A stretch of 64,000 bases of DNA from Haemonchus contortus (taxonomy: Eukaryota > Nematoda > Chromadorea > Rhabditida > Trichostrongylidae). The notes below the pieces were generated by a model. It saw nothing but the letters and a program-made list of their open reading frames with translations. It did no database searches and was not told the DNA's origin. Positions 49,590 through 61,547 of the stretch are shown here, piece by piece. How positions within the stretch are numbered: the first letter of the stretch is position 1; each line of letters starts with the position of its first letter. The DNA lies in contig LS997567.1 of NCBI GenBank assembly GCA_000469685.2, forward strand, positions 45,948,678 through 46,012,677. Reading direction: 5' to 3'. The translations under genes and the position numbers were made by a program.

Positions 49590-50060
49590 TCTGTCTGTCC
49601 ATCGATCCGTCTGTCTGCCTGTCCGTTTGCACGGAAATTCATAACTCCTGTCCCCGTGGACCTAGAACGTTCAAATTTGGTAGGAGCACAGGCGGCAGGA
49701 TGGGAACACATATGGTGGGTGGTAGGACCAGGCTTCACCCACAAAGGGCGGGGTTTGCGCGAAATGTTTAGGCGGAAAATAATAAGTCCTGTCTCAGTGG
49801 ACCTATAGCGTTTAAATTTAGTAGGAGTATTGGAGGCAGAAAGAAAACACTAATGGCGGCTGGCAGGAAGGGACCCCGCCCGTAGGAGGTGGTGTGTGCG
49901 CGAATATTTTCAATTTAGCTCTGGGGCGTTCAAACTTGGTAGGAGGACAGGCGGCAGTATGCGAACACCTATGGTAGGTAGTAAAGCCGGACTCCGCCCA
50001 CTGGGGCGGGGTTTCTGCGGAATAAATGTCTGAGCGGAAATCCATAACTCTGTTATTAAC
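49590..50060 (+). repeat. Minisatellite array, three units, CAGGCGGCAGGAT family
   Basis: Units begin CGGAAATTCATAACTC, pass GTGGACCTAGAACGTTCAAA and AGGAGCACAGGCGGCAGGAT, and end in GGGCGGGGTTTGCGCGAAAT. It begins right beside the Tc1 element, with a (GTCTGTCT) tract at 49590-49625. Confidence 0.85.
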
Positions 50061-50262
50061 GATCTAGCTTTGATTCTTTGCTATGTTTCATTCCACAAGA
50101 AGGGTAAGTGCACCGATAGGGACCGATTAGAAATTTGGCTCGCTTCTTGTTTACCACCGCTACCCAGCGAAGTTTGCGATTCAACGAACGATCACATTTT
50201 CTCTCCTTTGATATCATTTCATGGCAAAACTTATCGGACCGCAAATAATCTTGGATTATCAC
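50057..50262 (-). other. 68-codon frame with half a C2H2-like zinc finger
   Basis: The frame ends YRCTYPSCGMKHSKESKLDR and then stops. C-x4-C plus KxxKL-R resembles the start of a C2H2 finger, but the zinc-binding histidines do not follow. No partner exon was found. Confidence 0.25.
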
Positions 50263-51120
50263 TCACTATCCGTAGAGAAAAATAGCTACATTTATAAAGA
50301 CGTTTGATTAGGGTACTATTATGACTCGACAACATTTGTGAGTACCATTCAAATTTCGGTTGCCTACCAGTTAAAGCATTTCACGAGTCATCATTTTTAA
50401 AAGGAACAGCGACAAGTCGAGATTTCCAATCAGAGGCATAGACTTCGGCACATTTTGATATCGTTTGCATGCCCTTTTGCTTCTCTATCGAATTGCGTGT
50501 TCCGTATAGTATCATTTTTTCCAGAAAGAAGCGTGATGTTCCCGATCATCACAACCCTTTCATGAGAAGGAGGGCAGCCGACCCGACTGGCAATATAATA
50601 ACTAATATAGTAATACTAATGATAATGTCGGTGAAAACTGAAGTTTCAAGAAACAAACAGCTTGCATGTTGCAGTGGAAGAGGGTGTGAGCGACAAACTC
50701 TTGAAATTACCGAAGTTTTTCCGAGGCTAAGAGAACTCGGCATGGGTTTGAACAGAAAGAAGTTCAGCTCTTATCAATTTTGTACAACTCTAGTGTTAAT
50801 GATATGAGGAAGAATGGGTTTTCATTAATTTTTAAACCAATGCACTACCGACAAGGATTCTCACTGAAGTCATGATATGAGCTTTTGGCCTCTATAAGTG
50901 AAAATCGGGCTGAAGCATGTTTCTTCTTCCAGTAACTTTAGATATTAGGCGTGGAAAACTACGCAAAAAAACTGTTGAAGAGATTGTTCTCAACAGAGTT
51001 CAATTCAGGAGTTAATTCTTCATTAGGAAGTGAAAAGCATCAAATTGTACTCTAATTGTGAAGGAGCTCATTTTATGCATGCTCTGAATGCGACATATCA
51101 CCTGTATCACCAGTTGTACC
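50263..51120. other. No gene recognised
   Basis: Short frames only. Confidence 0.4.
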
Positions 51121-51129
51121 GTTGGTCGG

Positions 51130-51930
51130 TGATTTCCTTATGCGGCGCCAGGAACATCTTCACTTGTCCCCATCGAGAGCGAGAATAGTCTGGAGGGTAG
51201 CCCTCGTCTTACTTGACTCGAAGCACAGCATTCCTTCGTTCGGAGCTTCTGTGGAGAAGTCTGGTCGATGCACTGACTTCCGCCCACATGTTCGCTTGTT
51301 GTGATCGATTGTTCTAAACAGTTTGACGTCGAGGGGATCTAGTCAAGAACTATAACGGTCAGCCAATATTGCATGAGGTGTCCGGCCCAAGTGATCTTTG
51401 ATTCCTTGGCAGAGCAAAGGCATAGCTGATCTTCGTTCTTTGTCGTAGTGCGAAACTCGTCTTTCCGTGCGCACTTGCGTGTATCAGGATATTTCGAGCA
51501 TCGCCCTTGCAAAGAGTAGAGTCCTCGAGCCGTTTCAAAGCAGGAAGAGCCTCAACGTCGAGGGGGTGAGTGCAGAGCAGGATGGTTCCCGTTTTCTTCA
51601 TCACTCTCCAATATTCCCGTATATCCTCCACGCCGCGTGTTTAATTCTGCCTAAACTCCTACGCCTTCCCATTCCACACGACGTATGATACTCTCTAGAG
51701 CGGCATTCGGAACTTTGGGCGAGATAGTATCACCCTGTCAAACCCCTCTCTCTACGTTGACGTGACTTCCTCGTAGAGTGGCGAAATCCTGGTGAAATTG
51801 TTGTAAAACTCTCGAAGCACCGTTGAGCATTAGGTAGGAACCCTCGGTAACCGAAGACTTGAATTACTGATTCTGTCTCGATGATGTCGATGGTGTCGAG
51901 TCTTTCTTCAAATCAAGGAACGTACATATG
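51130..51930 (-). mobile_element. RTE-type retrotransposon fragment 3
   Basis: On the minus strand: FLDLKK (start of the first Asp motif), fragments of RELY..FT.ISP, RG.D..TISPK..NAALE, SIIRRVEWE, then an internal deletion and KITWAGHLMQ, the WAGHV motif of the RTE C-terminus. Many frameshifts; it is dead. The catalytic FADD box lies in the deleted part. Confidence 0.65.
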
Positions 51931-52249
51931 TTAAAGACCTAGCTGTACTATCGTGATACTACAATGAGTCTTTTTAAAGAGTAGATGTGTTTGATAGTCA
52001 TCCAGTATTCTGCCAATTCCGTAAAGGATGATTATTGTTAAACTTTTACAGGTTACACAGTAGCAGATTAGGTAACACAAAGACAGCAGAGCAAGAGCGA
52101 CATATAAATTTCGAATTTTCGTTACGTTCATGTTGGGTTTACTGAGTAACTGCTACTTCAGTTGAGATGGACACTTAGCTACATTAGTTGTGCATCAACA
52201 GAGAGAATCAACTGTCAACTTTCCCAGTCCACGGTCAGTACCTTGAGAC

Positions 52250-52345
52250 TCTATATATGTATACAATATATTATATGTAAATAATATTTAATAAATATAA
52301 ATGTGAATATGAATATGAATTCAAGTATAAATAAATAATTATACA
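52250..52345 (+). repeat. AT-rich simple sequence
   Basis: ATATATTATATGTAAATAAT continues to (ATAAATA)n and abuts the deleted mariner. Confidence 0.8.
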
Positions 52346-52351
52346 CATACA

Positions 52352-53155
52352 TAGGCTGGCAAGAGAATGTGTAACAAAAAACACAAAGCGTTTTTATTTC
52401 GCATTAGTTCTACGAAAAATGAGGACACTGGTGAAATGTTCTATTTCATTACCGGGCAAAACACGCGGGTAAACAAGGGCGCACGCACGTGGGCTTTCGC
52501 AATTCTAATGATTGGACAACACCAGAATCGTACCGTTCCTTCTATTAAGTACGCTGAGGAGAAAGCAAGTGAAGCGGCTCTAATTATCAACCTTTCGCTG
52601 GAATCACTTATTACCGATCAACGGTCACCGAATGGTTGAACTGCTTCACTGCAGGGAATTACAAGCCTTCGGAGTAACGCAAGCATCGTCTCGCATTGTG
52701 AGCGTTAAGGGAATCATCCCTTATGAGTTGCAGAATGCATACAAGATATCGCATTTACCTGTGAATACCAGAAATTGGCCGACGCGATTGGTGAAATACG
52801 TTCAAAACCATAACTTGGGCACTTTCACTTTGACCCCGTCAAAAACTCTTCCAGGGTGTTCATCTGTCGTACTCCGGAATGTTACCCTCTTTGATTACTA
52901 TGTGCTCAGCCTTCTGAAACATGTCTTGTGAAAAAAAGTTCGTAACCTAATATGATATGAAAATGACAGGAATTCTTTCTTCGAATTACAGCTTCCTCTT
53001 CACTTTACTGAAGACAATGGTACGGTAAGTAAGTAGGTATGTAGGGCTGTTGATCACTCTGGTGACTATACTTCTAATATTTGACCAACACGGAAAATTT
53101 CCGAAATGAACCTAAAATGACTCTCTTTTTAGTGCATGACTTTAATGCCAACCTA
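52352..53155 (+). mobile_element. Internally deleted mariner, copy 2
   Basis: The ends TAGGCTGGCAAGAGAATGTG and ATGCCAACCTA are degraded forms of those at 13952. Internal stretches match copy 1 in order (GGGCTTTCGCAATTCTAATG, ATTGGACAACACCAGAATCG, AACTGCTTCACTGCAGGGA, CTTCGGAGTAACGCAAGCAT). It is 804 bp with a similar internal deletion. Confidence 0.8.
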
Positions 53156-53324
53156 TTTCAATGATTGCAAAATTGAAGCTATCTTACTTATAAGACCAAA
53201 GTTTTATCATAGGGTAAAGGAGCTCACACTCCAGATACTAAACACCAAGAAAGCCTAAACAAGCGACTGTCAAAGAAGACAAATGTGACTCTGCAAAACA
53301 GCAATCAAGAATAATTAGAGCTTG

Positions 53325-53545
53325 CGAAATGCGCACTAGCATCCACCTCCATTTAGAATCGGATTGGCGTCTGAATGTGTGGTGAATGTGTGTGTTGTGT
53401 GTGGTGTGCGTGTGTGTGTGGGATCTATAGGGTGACCTGGTCATCCGATACACAAGTCAATGGTTTTGTCCTCCCAGTCAGTCTGATGCCCCGAATGGAT
53501 GGAGAGCTATGTAGGTTGGTTTGTACCCATGCGAAATGAGATTCC
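53325..53545 (-). mobile_element. tRNA-derived SINE, copy 6 (diverged, GT-expanded)
   Basis: It matches the family at CACTAGCATCCACCTCCATT..GAATC, GTCAATGGTTTTGTCCTCCC and CAGTCAGTCTG. A (GT)-rich expansion at 53387-53420 sits where other copies have the GTGGCCTAnACAATGACTTG segment. Confidence 0.45.
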
Positions 53546-53559
53546 AGGTTTTACTCGAA

Positions 53560-55015
53560 CCAATTCATTCAAACCAATGAGGTTAGAATTCAGGACGCAA
53601 CTACATCTGTAATATGCCTTTCAATCACTAAATATAATACTTTTCTGACGGTGAAACGGAGCGATTCGAAAGGAGTTCAGACATTGAGGCGTTGAGAATT
53701 CAACTTTCTTTCCGAAAAGCACTGCTAATCAGAGCATGAACAGAACATATAACATTTTAGAGTATGGGGGAAAAAATCTATACATTCGTGTTTCAAACAC
53801 TGAAACCACTTCAGAAAAAGTTAAAGAAATCAGTACAACTGTTGAAGAGATCGTCAGCCTGTTCTCAAACACAACTGACGCTCTTTCCACTTTGTTCAAA
53901 GCATACAAAAAGCTATAGAAAAAAGGATAATGTACGGCCATTCATTAGGCAATTGATTGTCGGCGAATGATGATAGAGTGCTGGTGATTATTCTCTGGTT
54001 CTTCACATGCAAAATCCCAGTAGCTTTCCTCTTATACCATAAATAGTTTTAAGTACAAAGCAGAAACTCTCGAAGAGTTCAGTCGACTTGAGCGATTTCC
54101 ATGTCAATTCTTGTTTCATTTATTCTACTAGACGAGTGAGGAATGACGGCATTGACAGTAATTTGCATGAAGTCATACAGCTAGTTGGAGATTACCAGCT
54201 TCCAGAAAACTTTCAGGATTAAAACCGATTACAAACGTGAGCGCTATGGAATCTAGGAGCCTGAAAGGTTTGTGAGCTTCAATGGTTTACAGATATTTGC
54301 AAGCTGCATCTCTATCGCATTATTCTGAGCCAAGGACATTCGCGAAACAGGATTCTCATAATCGAGTAATCCTAAGCACAGAATTCCTTAGCAATATCAC
54401 AAAAATTATGTTGAACAAACTAGTATATGACAGCCGCTTAGACAACATCAAAAAACTGGTCGGTAACCTCATAAAAAATACTGATCTCAGATCTGCTATG
54501 AGCTTATAGCAGGGACAAGACCCTTTGAATGCCCTTTACAACGAAAAAAGTTAGTAATTGTCATATACATACTTTATGGTATGTAAACAACGAGCCAAAA
54601 ATATCGAATATACTTATGCTTCAATATGCCTAGATCACTGCCGAGATTCTCTGACACGTACCACACTGCAGATAGTTATCGAGAAATAAAGGCATAACCT
54701 GTACTTTGTGGTGGATGGATACAGAGCCAGCTAGGTGAACTCTGAAAGTCTAGCCCCATCAGAGGAAAAGTCATATCATCGTCGCAGAGTACCCGAAGGG
54801 TTATGTCTTCCAATTGCCGCTTTATAAGTTGGTCGCAGAAGCTGTCAAGTTACAGTCACCTAAAGTGGAAATGTAGTAAGTATAGGTGCTAAATGTCACA
54901 ACGCACGCTCCTTTTTGCGAAGAAGTTCCATAGAATGATAGAGGCACTTTGCTTGTTGTTCATCACACTCACTATGATCTCCTGATCGTACTGTGGCCAT
55001 TAATTTGGCCTTAAT
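53560..55015. other. No gene recognised
   Basis: A 75-codon plus frame at 54282-54509 has FLSNITKIMLNKLVYDSRLD, not recognised. Otherwise short frames. Confidence 0.4.
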
Positions 55016-55017
55016 CT

Positions 55018-57440
55018 AAAGGCGCAGCTCACGATAATTTTGGGTAATCCAGATTATGACGAAAAATGGAAGACACGATGGAAAACAGTGCGATGAAGGC
55101 GAAGAAACTGCGCGAATCGCTGTTTCCAAAGTAAAAAAGGCTTCGAAATCTCGTTGAAAAGGGGGCTGAACGAAAGTGTTACCAGAAAAGTGAAGAAGAA
55201 TGGGGCGTTTGGACGAGCTAAACAATGTGTGTCAGTGTGTAGATGTGAGTCCTGGCGAACTACGGTAACTGACTACGGTAAGCGAAAATTCATGGGTCCG
55301 TAAACTTCTCCCTGAAAACGGCGTCGCGCACGCTGCACCCGCCGCGTTCGCAGGACTGCGATGGAAGATTGGAGCGCGCAATTTGTGAGGTAGGGAGTCC
55401 TTCAATTATTTGAATTGGCTCGCCGCTCCCTTCAATTCCGATGCGGTCTTGATCGTCGCTAATATAGGAGTAATTATAATTAATCAAGTCTAATGAACAT
55501 AAAAATAAAAAAGAAACAGAGAAAAACGATCAAACGTAACAAAAAAGGAAGGTAATCAACGAAAATTCTTGCGTCCTATCGATTGGCGGGGAGGCGGGGT
55601 GAGTGCGGTAATTGCAGTGGCATTTGCAGCATGCCGCAAGGGAGAATGCCACAACCGGGGAGAAGTTCCGTCACCCTAAATTCATTCATTCATAAGCATA
55701 GGTTGAGAAAAAATCCTCCTAGCAGCAAAAATAGCCTTTTTTTCAGCTTCTCGGTGTAGAAAATTGAATTAGGGATGGCAGCTGCAAAAAAAAAATAAAG
55801 GAGAACAAAAGGATAGGAGGGGATCATCGCACTGCGGCGATCAGCTGACTGTGTGTGGGTCCTAGAGCGAAAATTTGCGATCTGTATCGGCTCGACACTC
55901 GTTTGACGTGATATGGATCGAGAGGTCGGAAGGCCGTGCGAGCCAGGAACAGGACTTCCACTATGCCTTGAAATTTGAGATTTTGGGCGCGAGAGGTTCC
56001 TTTCTATCACCATTGGATGCCACTGAGTATTCCTAGGGGAAGTACTCAGCAACCATGTTCATCGTGAATCGTGCCTTTAAAGGCACAGTTCACGATAATT
56101 TTGGGTTATCGGAATTATGACGAAAATTGGGAGATAGTATGGAAAATAGTGCGATGAAGGCGAGGAAACTGCAAAAATGGTATTTCTAAATTGAAAATGG
56201 CTTCCAAATATCGTTTAAAAGGGAGATGGACGAGAATAAGACCAGAAAAATGAGGAAGGATGGGGCGTCTGGACGAGCTATACAATTGGGTCATTGCGTT
56301 CGTGTGGGTCCTGGTGCAAGTAGCTGACTACGGTAAGCAAAAATTCACTCACTTATAAGCATAAGTAAACAAAAAAGCTCTGGTAACAGCAAAAGTAGCT
56401 CACCTTTTTCAGCCTTCTGGGGGCAGGAAATTAAATGAGGGTTCGCGACAGCAAAAGATTAACAGAGGGAAAAAGAATGGGAGCAAAACACTGCCTCATC
56501 ACTCGACGATCAGCTGATTGTGTGTGGGTCCTAGAACGAATAATTGCAATCTATACTGCCTCGACACTCGTCTGACGTGACATCGATCGAGAGGCGGGAA
56601 AGACACTCAAGCCAGCAACAGGGCTTCCAATATGCCCTAACTGTCGGGCTTCTGGGCGCGAGAGGTTACCCTTGGGGGCCACTGAGTATTCCTAAGGGAA
56701 AAACTCAGTTGCCATTTCTCGTGAACCAAACCTTTAACAATTGTTCTTTCCTCGACAGAAAAGGGCTAAAAGGATCTTAAAATTCTCGAAGACTACTTTC
56801 ATTCACTATCCGCGTTGAAGACATTGCGCAAAATCCGGGAAAGGCGTCCCTATTCATTGGTGAGTAGACGGATCCGAATTGTGTGGGATGTGGTAAACAC
56901 TTAGAGCGATGGTTTGTAGAGTAGTGCGCGAATGGCCATTCTGTGAAGGTTAAATCAGAACACCATATTGGGGTCCGGTATCTTCCCCCGAACACGACAT
57001 CGCACTCGCCGCATTTCGCAGTATTGCGATGGAAGATTTGATAGCGCGATTTGTAAGTTAGGGGGTCCTTTAATTAGTCGAATTTGCTGGCCGCTCCCTT
57101 CAATTCCAATGCGGTCTTGACCGTCGATAACGTAGTGGGAATCCAACACCACCAAGTCTAACAAACATAAAAACAAAAAAGAAACAAAAAAACAAGCGAA
57201 ACTGATCATAAAAGAAGGGTTGTCAACGAAAAATATTGCGCCCCCTATCGGTTGGCGCGGGAAGGCGGGATGAGTAGGGTAGTTGCAGTTGGGAGCCGCG
57301 AGACAACTAAGGAAGATTCGCCGCTTACCGCAAAGCGAACGTGGGAAATCGGGGAAAAATTCCGGCACCCCCATAGACCGCCATTTGATCTTATCTACGA
57401 TGCTCCGCGCGCGTATCATGGGCGCGCCTTCTGGTCGGGG
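55018..57440 (+). repeat. Rearranged about 1-kb duplication
   Basis: Block a (CACGATAATTTTGGGT...CTGACTACGGTAAGC) occurs at 55025-55285 and 56085-56340. Block c (TAAGCATAGGTT...CACTGAGTATTCCTA) is at 55690-56040 and 56355-56700. Block b (CGTCGCGCACGCTGCACCCG...GGAAGGCGGG-like) is at 55310-55640 and 56990-57300. The order is a-b-c in the first copy and a-c-x-b in the second. Confidence 0.8.
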
Positions 57441-57444
57441 TAGC

Positions 57445-60400
57445 GTTACTGATTTTTGGTTAAGGTGCTAATGTGAACTTTCAGTCTTCGGCGATTACAG
57501 ATAAGAAAACTAAAGGATATTTTGGAATGAACTGGAAGAGATAAATCTTAATAGATAACCTACAACTACCACCTAAAACGGTTGGAAAATAGGCAGCTCG
57601 AGGTCCCACCGCCGGTCCTGGCATTTTGTGGTGCTGTTTACCATAACTGAAGTTTTTCAATTCGCTAATTAACTGCTTGTTTTGAAAATTTACAGTTACA
57701 CTAACTACTTTACACTTTACTCCATCCCCTTAACTTGGAGTCGTTTCCTTGCACCAGTACAGGCCGAAAAATCGGTACCCCATCCTTCTCTGCCCATTAG
57801 CCTTCGGCGTTAAAGAATGATAAGTCAGCGGCGTGACTTATCTAGATTACATTTCCACAGTTTCCTGACTCTTGGACACGATGAGAAATAAGCGACCGCT
57901 TGTGAAATTTTGTTTATTTACAAAGGCAGATGGCCAAATCCGGAGTGTTTTCGACGACTCCGGCGTTAAGCATTGGGCCTGGATTAAAATTAGCGGAGAT
58001 TAATACCATCAACTGGTCGTTAAGCAGGACCTTAGTTTAGAGCGATAACATTTTAAACATTCAGATTACACGGACGAAAAAAAAAGCAAAATAGAGAGAA
58101 AATGGAAGGTAGGAGAGCTCCTAACTTATCTTCTCTACTTCAATCCCACTCTCCAATGATACAAGCTAGAGTCACCCAAATCGCCACGACCGCTTCAAAA
58201 TTTGAGTCAGTGGCACACCAATCGGAAGCGCATTTACTTCAGCGCTCCAGTCAAAAAGCGCGAACGCTGCGCGCGCGGATAGTCGTCGGTTAATATAAAT
58301 GTGCTGAAGATGACGCAACGTTTGCACATCCATCAGCGAAAGTCCTGGGAGAGGGCAATGCGCGTAGCATATGTATGTATTCGCGAGTTTAGAAACACAA
58401 CTGACCCATGAGATTTCTGGGGAAAACTGCCCTACACAACATGCATTCATCTGCATGCGGATGGGTTATTACAGCTCAGCGGCTATACGATGACTGGCTG
58501 AAGTAATGTTAGACGCCTGTGCTGTTCGCGACCAGTTCTTAGGGGTCCAAAATAAACGGAACACCTACTTAGAGTAGATTAATCACTCTCTTGCATGAGT
58601 ATGAACTCTGTTTTCTAGGCACACACATATTCGGAATGGCACATGTATGGTCTGGTCGCTTTGCGAGCCTCCAACTCGAGCACACTCGTTATTCAGGGTT
58701 CGCAACATGAACACAATTGCCTTTACCCTTTTGCAACCTCTGGACAGCCTTTTACCTACCCATTATCTCCGAACACGAGTGCGCGGTACACCTTCACCCG
58801 TAAAACTCGCGAATTTTTCACTTATGCATCTTAGGTAAATACGATAAGCCTAGTTGGCATCTTTCTCTTAGATATGGTTCAGGAGCCCAGGAAACTTGCT
58901 CAAAGTAGCTAGGTCCTTAGTTTCTTCGGAGCCGCTTTATTTGTAACCATATGTACTCGGCCGCGAAAACAACCGGGATCTAGCTTCTCAGGTGTCACTC
59001 TTTTCATCCTTTTCTGTTTCTGTTTGTCCACAAAACTTTCCATGAGTAAGCTTATGGTAGCGAAATGGAGGAGTGAACGGAAGCATGAAAGGATGTTTGG
59101 GAAAGTGCCTCTACGGTAAATTATAACGATAGGTGACTATTTGGGGTCAGTACTTGCGATCAATGGTAGCGATTAATATCGCTTTCGCGTATTTGAACGA
59201 GTAATTGTTACATGAGGTGCTGATTTGTTTATTGGGCCGGATCGTAGAGGAAAACAAGTCAGAACAGCGGTGGCTACTGAGGAAAAAGTAGGAGCAGCTG
59301 GTCGGAACACATAAACAAATACGTTAGGCTGTAAGAAGCGATTGAGCCATCATAGTCATGTGTTATGGAATCAGTAGTAGATTTGAGGTGTTGGAAGGGG
59401 ATCTGAAAGAGTTATTAGTTTTGGGAAAATTATCAAGTCCTAGGTGCCTATGCAACCAACCATATGCTTTACGATATCAACATGATAAAGGAAATATTTT
59501 ATTTCCGTTTAATTTAATATGAAGGCATGTATCGCATATCACTTCCAAACACACTTGAAATAACATCACATAGAGCAATGAACATCATGCAGCATAAAAC
59601 CGTCATCAAACTTCTTACAACGCTGAAAGACTTGAGCCCGACATCAGCACCCCCAGATTTCCCCGCCGTTTTTAGGACAAACTACACCTTTCTAAGCCAA
59701 AGCCTAAGCAGCGGTGTGCTGCGTGAAATTTCTGGGCCCCCCGCGCGATGCCGATACATCAGTCAGCCTTCAATGCTTCACTAGGGAAGATAGATAGAGT
59801 TACTTCAATGCGAGCTATATATCAGTTAACTCGTTGATTGCAAACATTTCAAGTTGGCGAATCATTCAAGAAGACCGTTACCGATGTAGCGAATTGGTCG
59901 TTGCAAACTTCGTTTTAACTGTTTTGACCCCTCCTCCTTTTCCAATGACGTAGTGATTATGAAAGTAGTGACTACCTACCGTTATCACTGAGATCAACAT
60001 TCTGTCTTCTCCGTTACTCCTGGGGCTTGATTTATTTGGATGAAGTAAAGCAGTTTGTATAATTATCTCGTCAATCGTCGGATATTTCTATACAATCTTG
60101 TTTCCGCTCTCTCAAGTTGCTGTTTTCAAGCGATCTTTTGGCAGTATATTTTTTGTTCATCAACGGCTCAACTTTCATTTTTATGCTGCGATTATGTAGA
60201 TTTGTAAATAGCTATCTTGTCACAGAGCTTGCTGTAATTGTGGACTACCATAAAGTTTGCCAGTTTTATGTTCTGTTCACTGATTGTTTTATCGCTTTTC
60301 AATTACATCTTGTCTCTTTCGTAATCGTATCTTTTTATGGAAAGCAGCCTCTCACATTGATTGAATGCATCGTATTGTTTGACTGTACCGTAAAATTCCC

Positions 60401-60880
60401 AAGGCGATGTAGAATAATTAAAACTATTGTAAATAATACGCATTGTAGGTGGTCAGTTCATAGAGGTGTATGGTTTTACGAGGTTCGTACCGTTAAGAGC
60501 AGTAGAATGTGATACGATTTTTGTGTTTGTTTTGTTTGGGTAAATTATCATGAATCGTTTTGATATTCTTATTTGGTACCGAAGGACTGGGAAAGTGAAA
60601 ATGGAAATGTGTGAACTTGGGTGTGCGGGGCGCTTCAATTTTGAATGAGACCGAAGCAAAGTGGAACGCAAGTCATTGCAGACTTCGGCCGGCAGGAACG
60701 TGGAAACGAAAAAATAGGTAATCGGTCAGATCGGATCAATGTTACCCCCGCCAACGAGCGATATCACCCAGGCCAGCGCTACCGACCCACTTGGACAGCT
60801 TATTCAACACTGCTGGTGTCAGATGGAGCCGTGAAATAGGGTTCGTCTGAAATAAGGAGCCCGTTCGCGTCTGACGTCGC
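57445..60880. other. Subtelomeric region, no gene recognised
   Basis: The longest frame (60117-60512, 131 codons, plus) is hydrophobic and A/T-rich without a domain. GC-rich short repeats lie at 58100-58300. Confidence 0.4.
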
Positions 60881-60882
60881 AC

Positions 60883-60918
60883 CGTGACGTAGGTTTGAAC
60901 CGTGACGTAGGTTTGATG
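60883..60918 (+). repeat. 18-bp tandem duplication (ACCGTGACGTAGGTTTGA)
   Basis: The 18-base unit occurs twice in direct succession, just inside the subtelomeric retroelement. Confidence 0.8.
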
Positions 60919-61007
60919 AGGTGGTTATGTGCTCGCCATGGATGTTAGGAAGAGGCTAGGGAATTCTGCGGCCTGCGTCGTGCATGCTCCGGCCAACTGG
61001 GCCACAT

Positions 61008-61086
61008 TTTGTTTATTTGTTTATTTGTTTATGCGCTACATAAGGTAGACGTGAGAAATAACAACACGCTGTAAAACCTCATACAA
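61008..61086 (-). mobile_element. 3' end and microsatellite tail of the subtelomeric CR1-like element
   Basis: After the stop near 61087 the minus strand shows a short untranslated stretch and then (AAACAAAT)n, about three units, at 61010-61035. CR1-type elements end in short tandem repeats of this sort. The flank beyond (TGGCCCAGTTGGCC) is not telomeric. Confidence 0.6.
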
Positions 61087-61547
61087 CTATATAAAACTCA
61101 GTAATTCTTTCTTTACAAGTCGCTTAAAGTGCATATATGCAGGGGAGAGAAGTACTACCTGCGATTTCAAAGATATGAATGTAGAGCCTGCTCTACAGTT
61201 GAAACTGTGGAGCTTCAAGTTGGTTCGAGGCGTTGCGTATGAAATTTTCACGGAGCTGCCTCTGGTCCTTGAAACATTTCGAGTGAAGAACCTGGACTCA
61301 TCAACTCTAGCAATCCCTGTCAATAACTTAAATACCATACAGACATCATATACCTTCCTTCGTGATTTTAGGCTATGAAGCTTAAACTTTTGGTTCCTAG
61401 AGGCTGGGTGAGGCACGTCTGAAAAAACGGCCTCCCCTGTCCTAATGCATAACTTCCGCGTATAACTGTCCTGAACTTTTTCCAGTAAATCCACGTCTTT
61501 CTTCTTCCAAGGGCAGAATATTGATGCACCGCTTTCCACTATGGGCC
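61087..61547 (-). pseudogene. C-terminal part of a CR1/Jockey-like reverse transcriptase, cut by the telomere
   Basis: An open frame of about 150 residues on the minus strand begins IVESGASIFCPW and continues with DLLEKVQDSYTRKL, LKSRRKVYDVCMVFKLLTG and a terminal FKRLVKKELLSFI. This matches the region after the catalytic domain in CR1/Jockey-type non-LTR retrotransposons, where an E(Y/S)G..(I/V)W.PW motif, an EKVQ..FTR motif and a late R/FF..TRG stretch are typical. Nothing upstream survives: in-frame coding runs straight into TTAGGC repeats at 61548. The catalytic motifs are missing, so it is a dead 5'-truncated copy. Family assignment is by recognised motifs, not a search. Confidence 0.75.
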
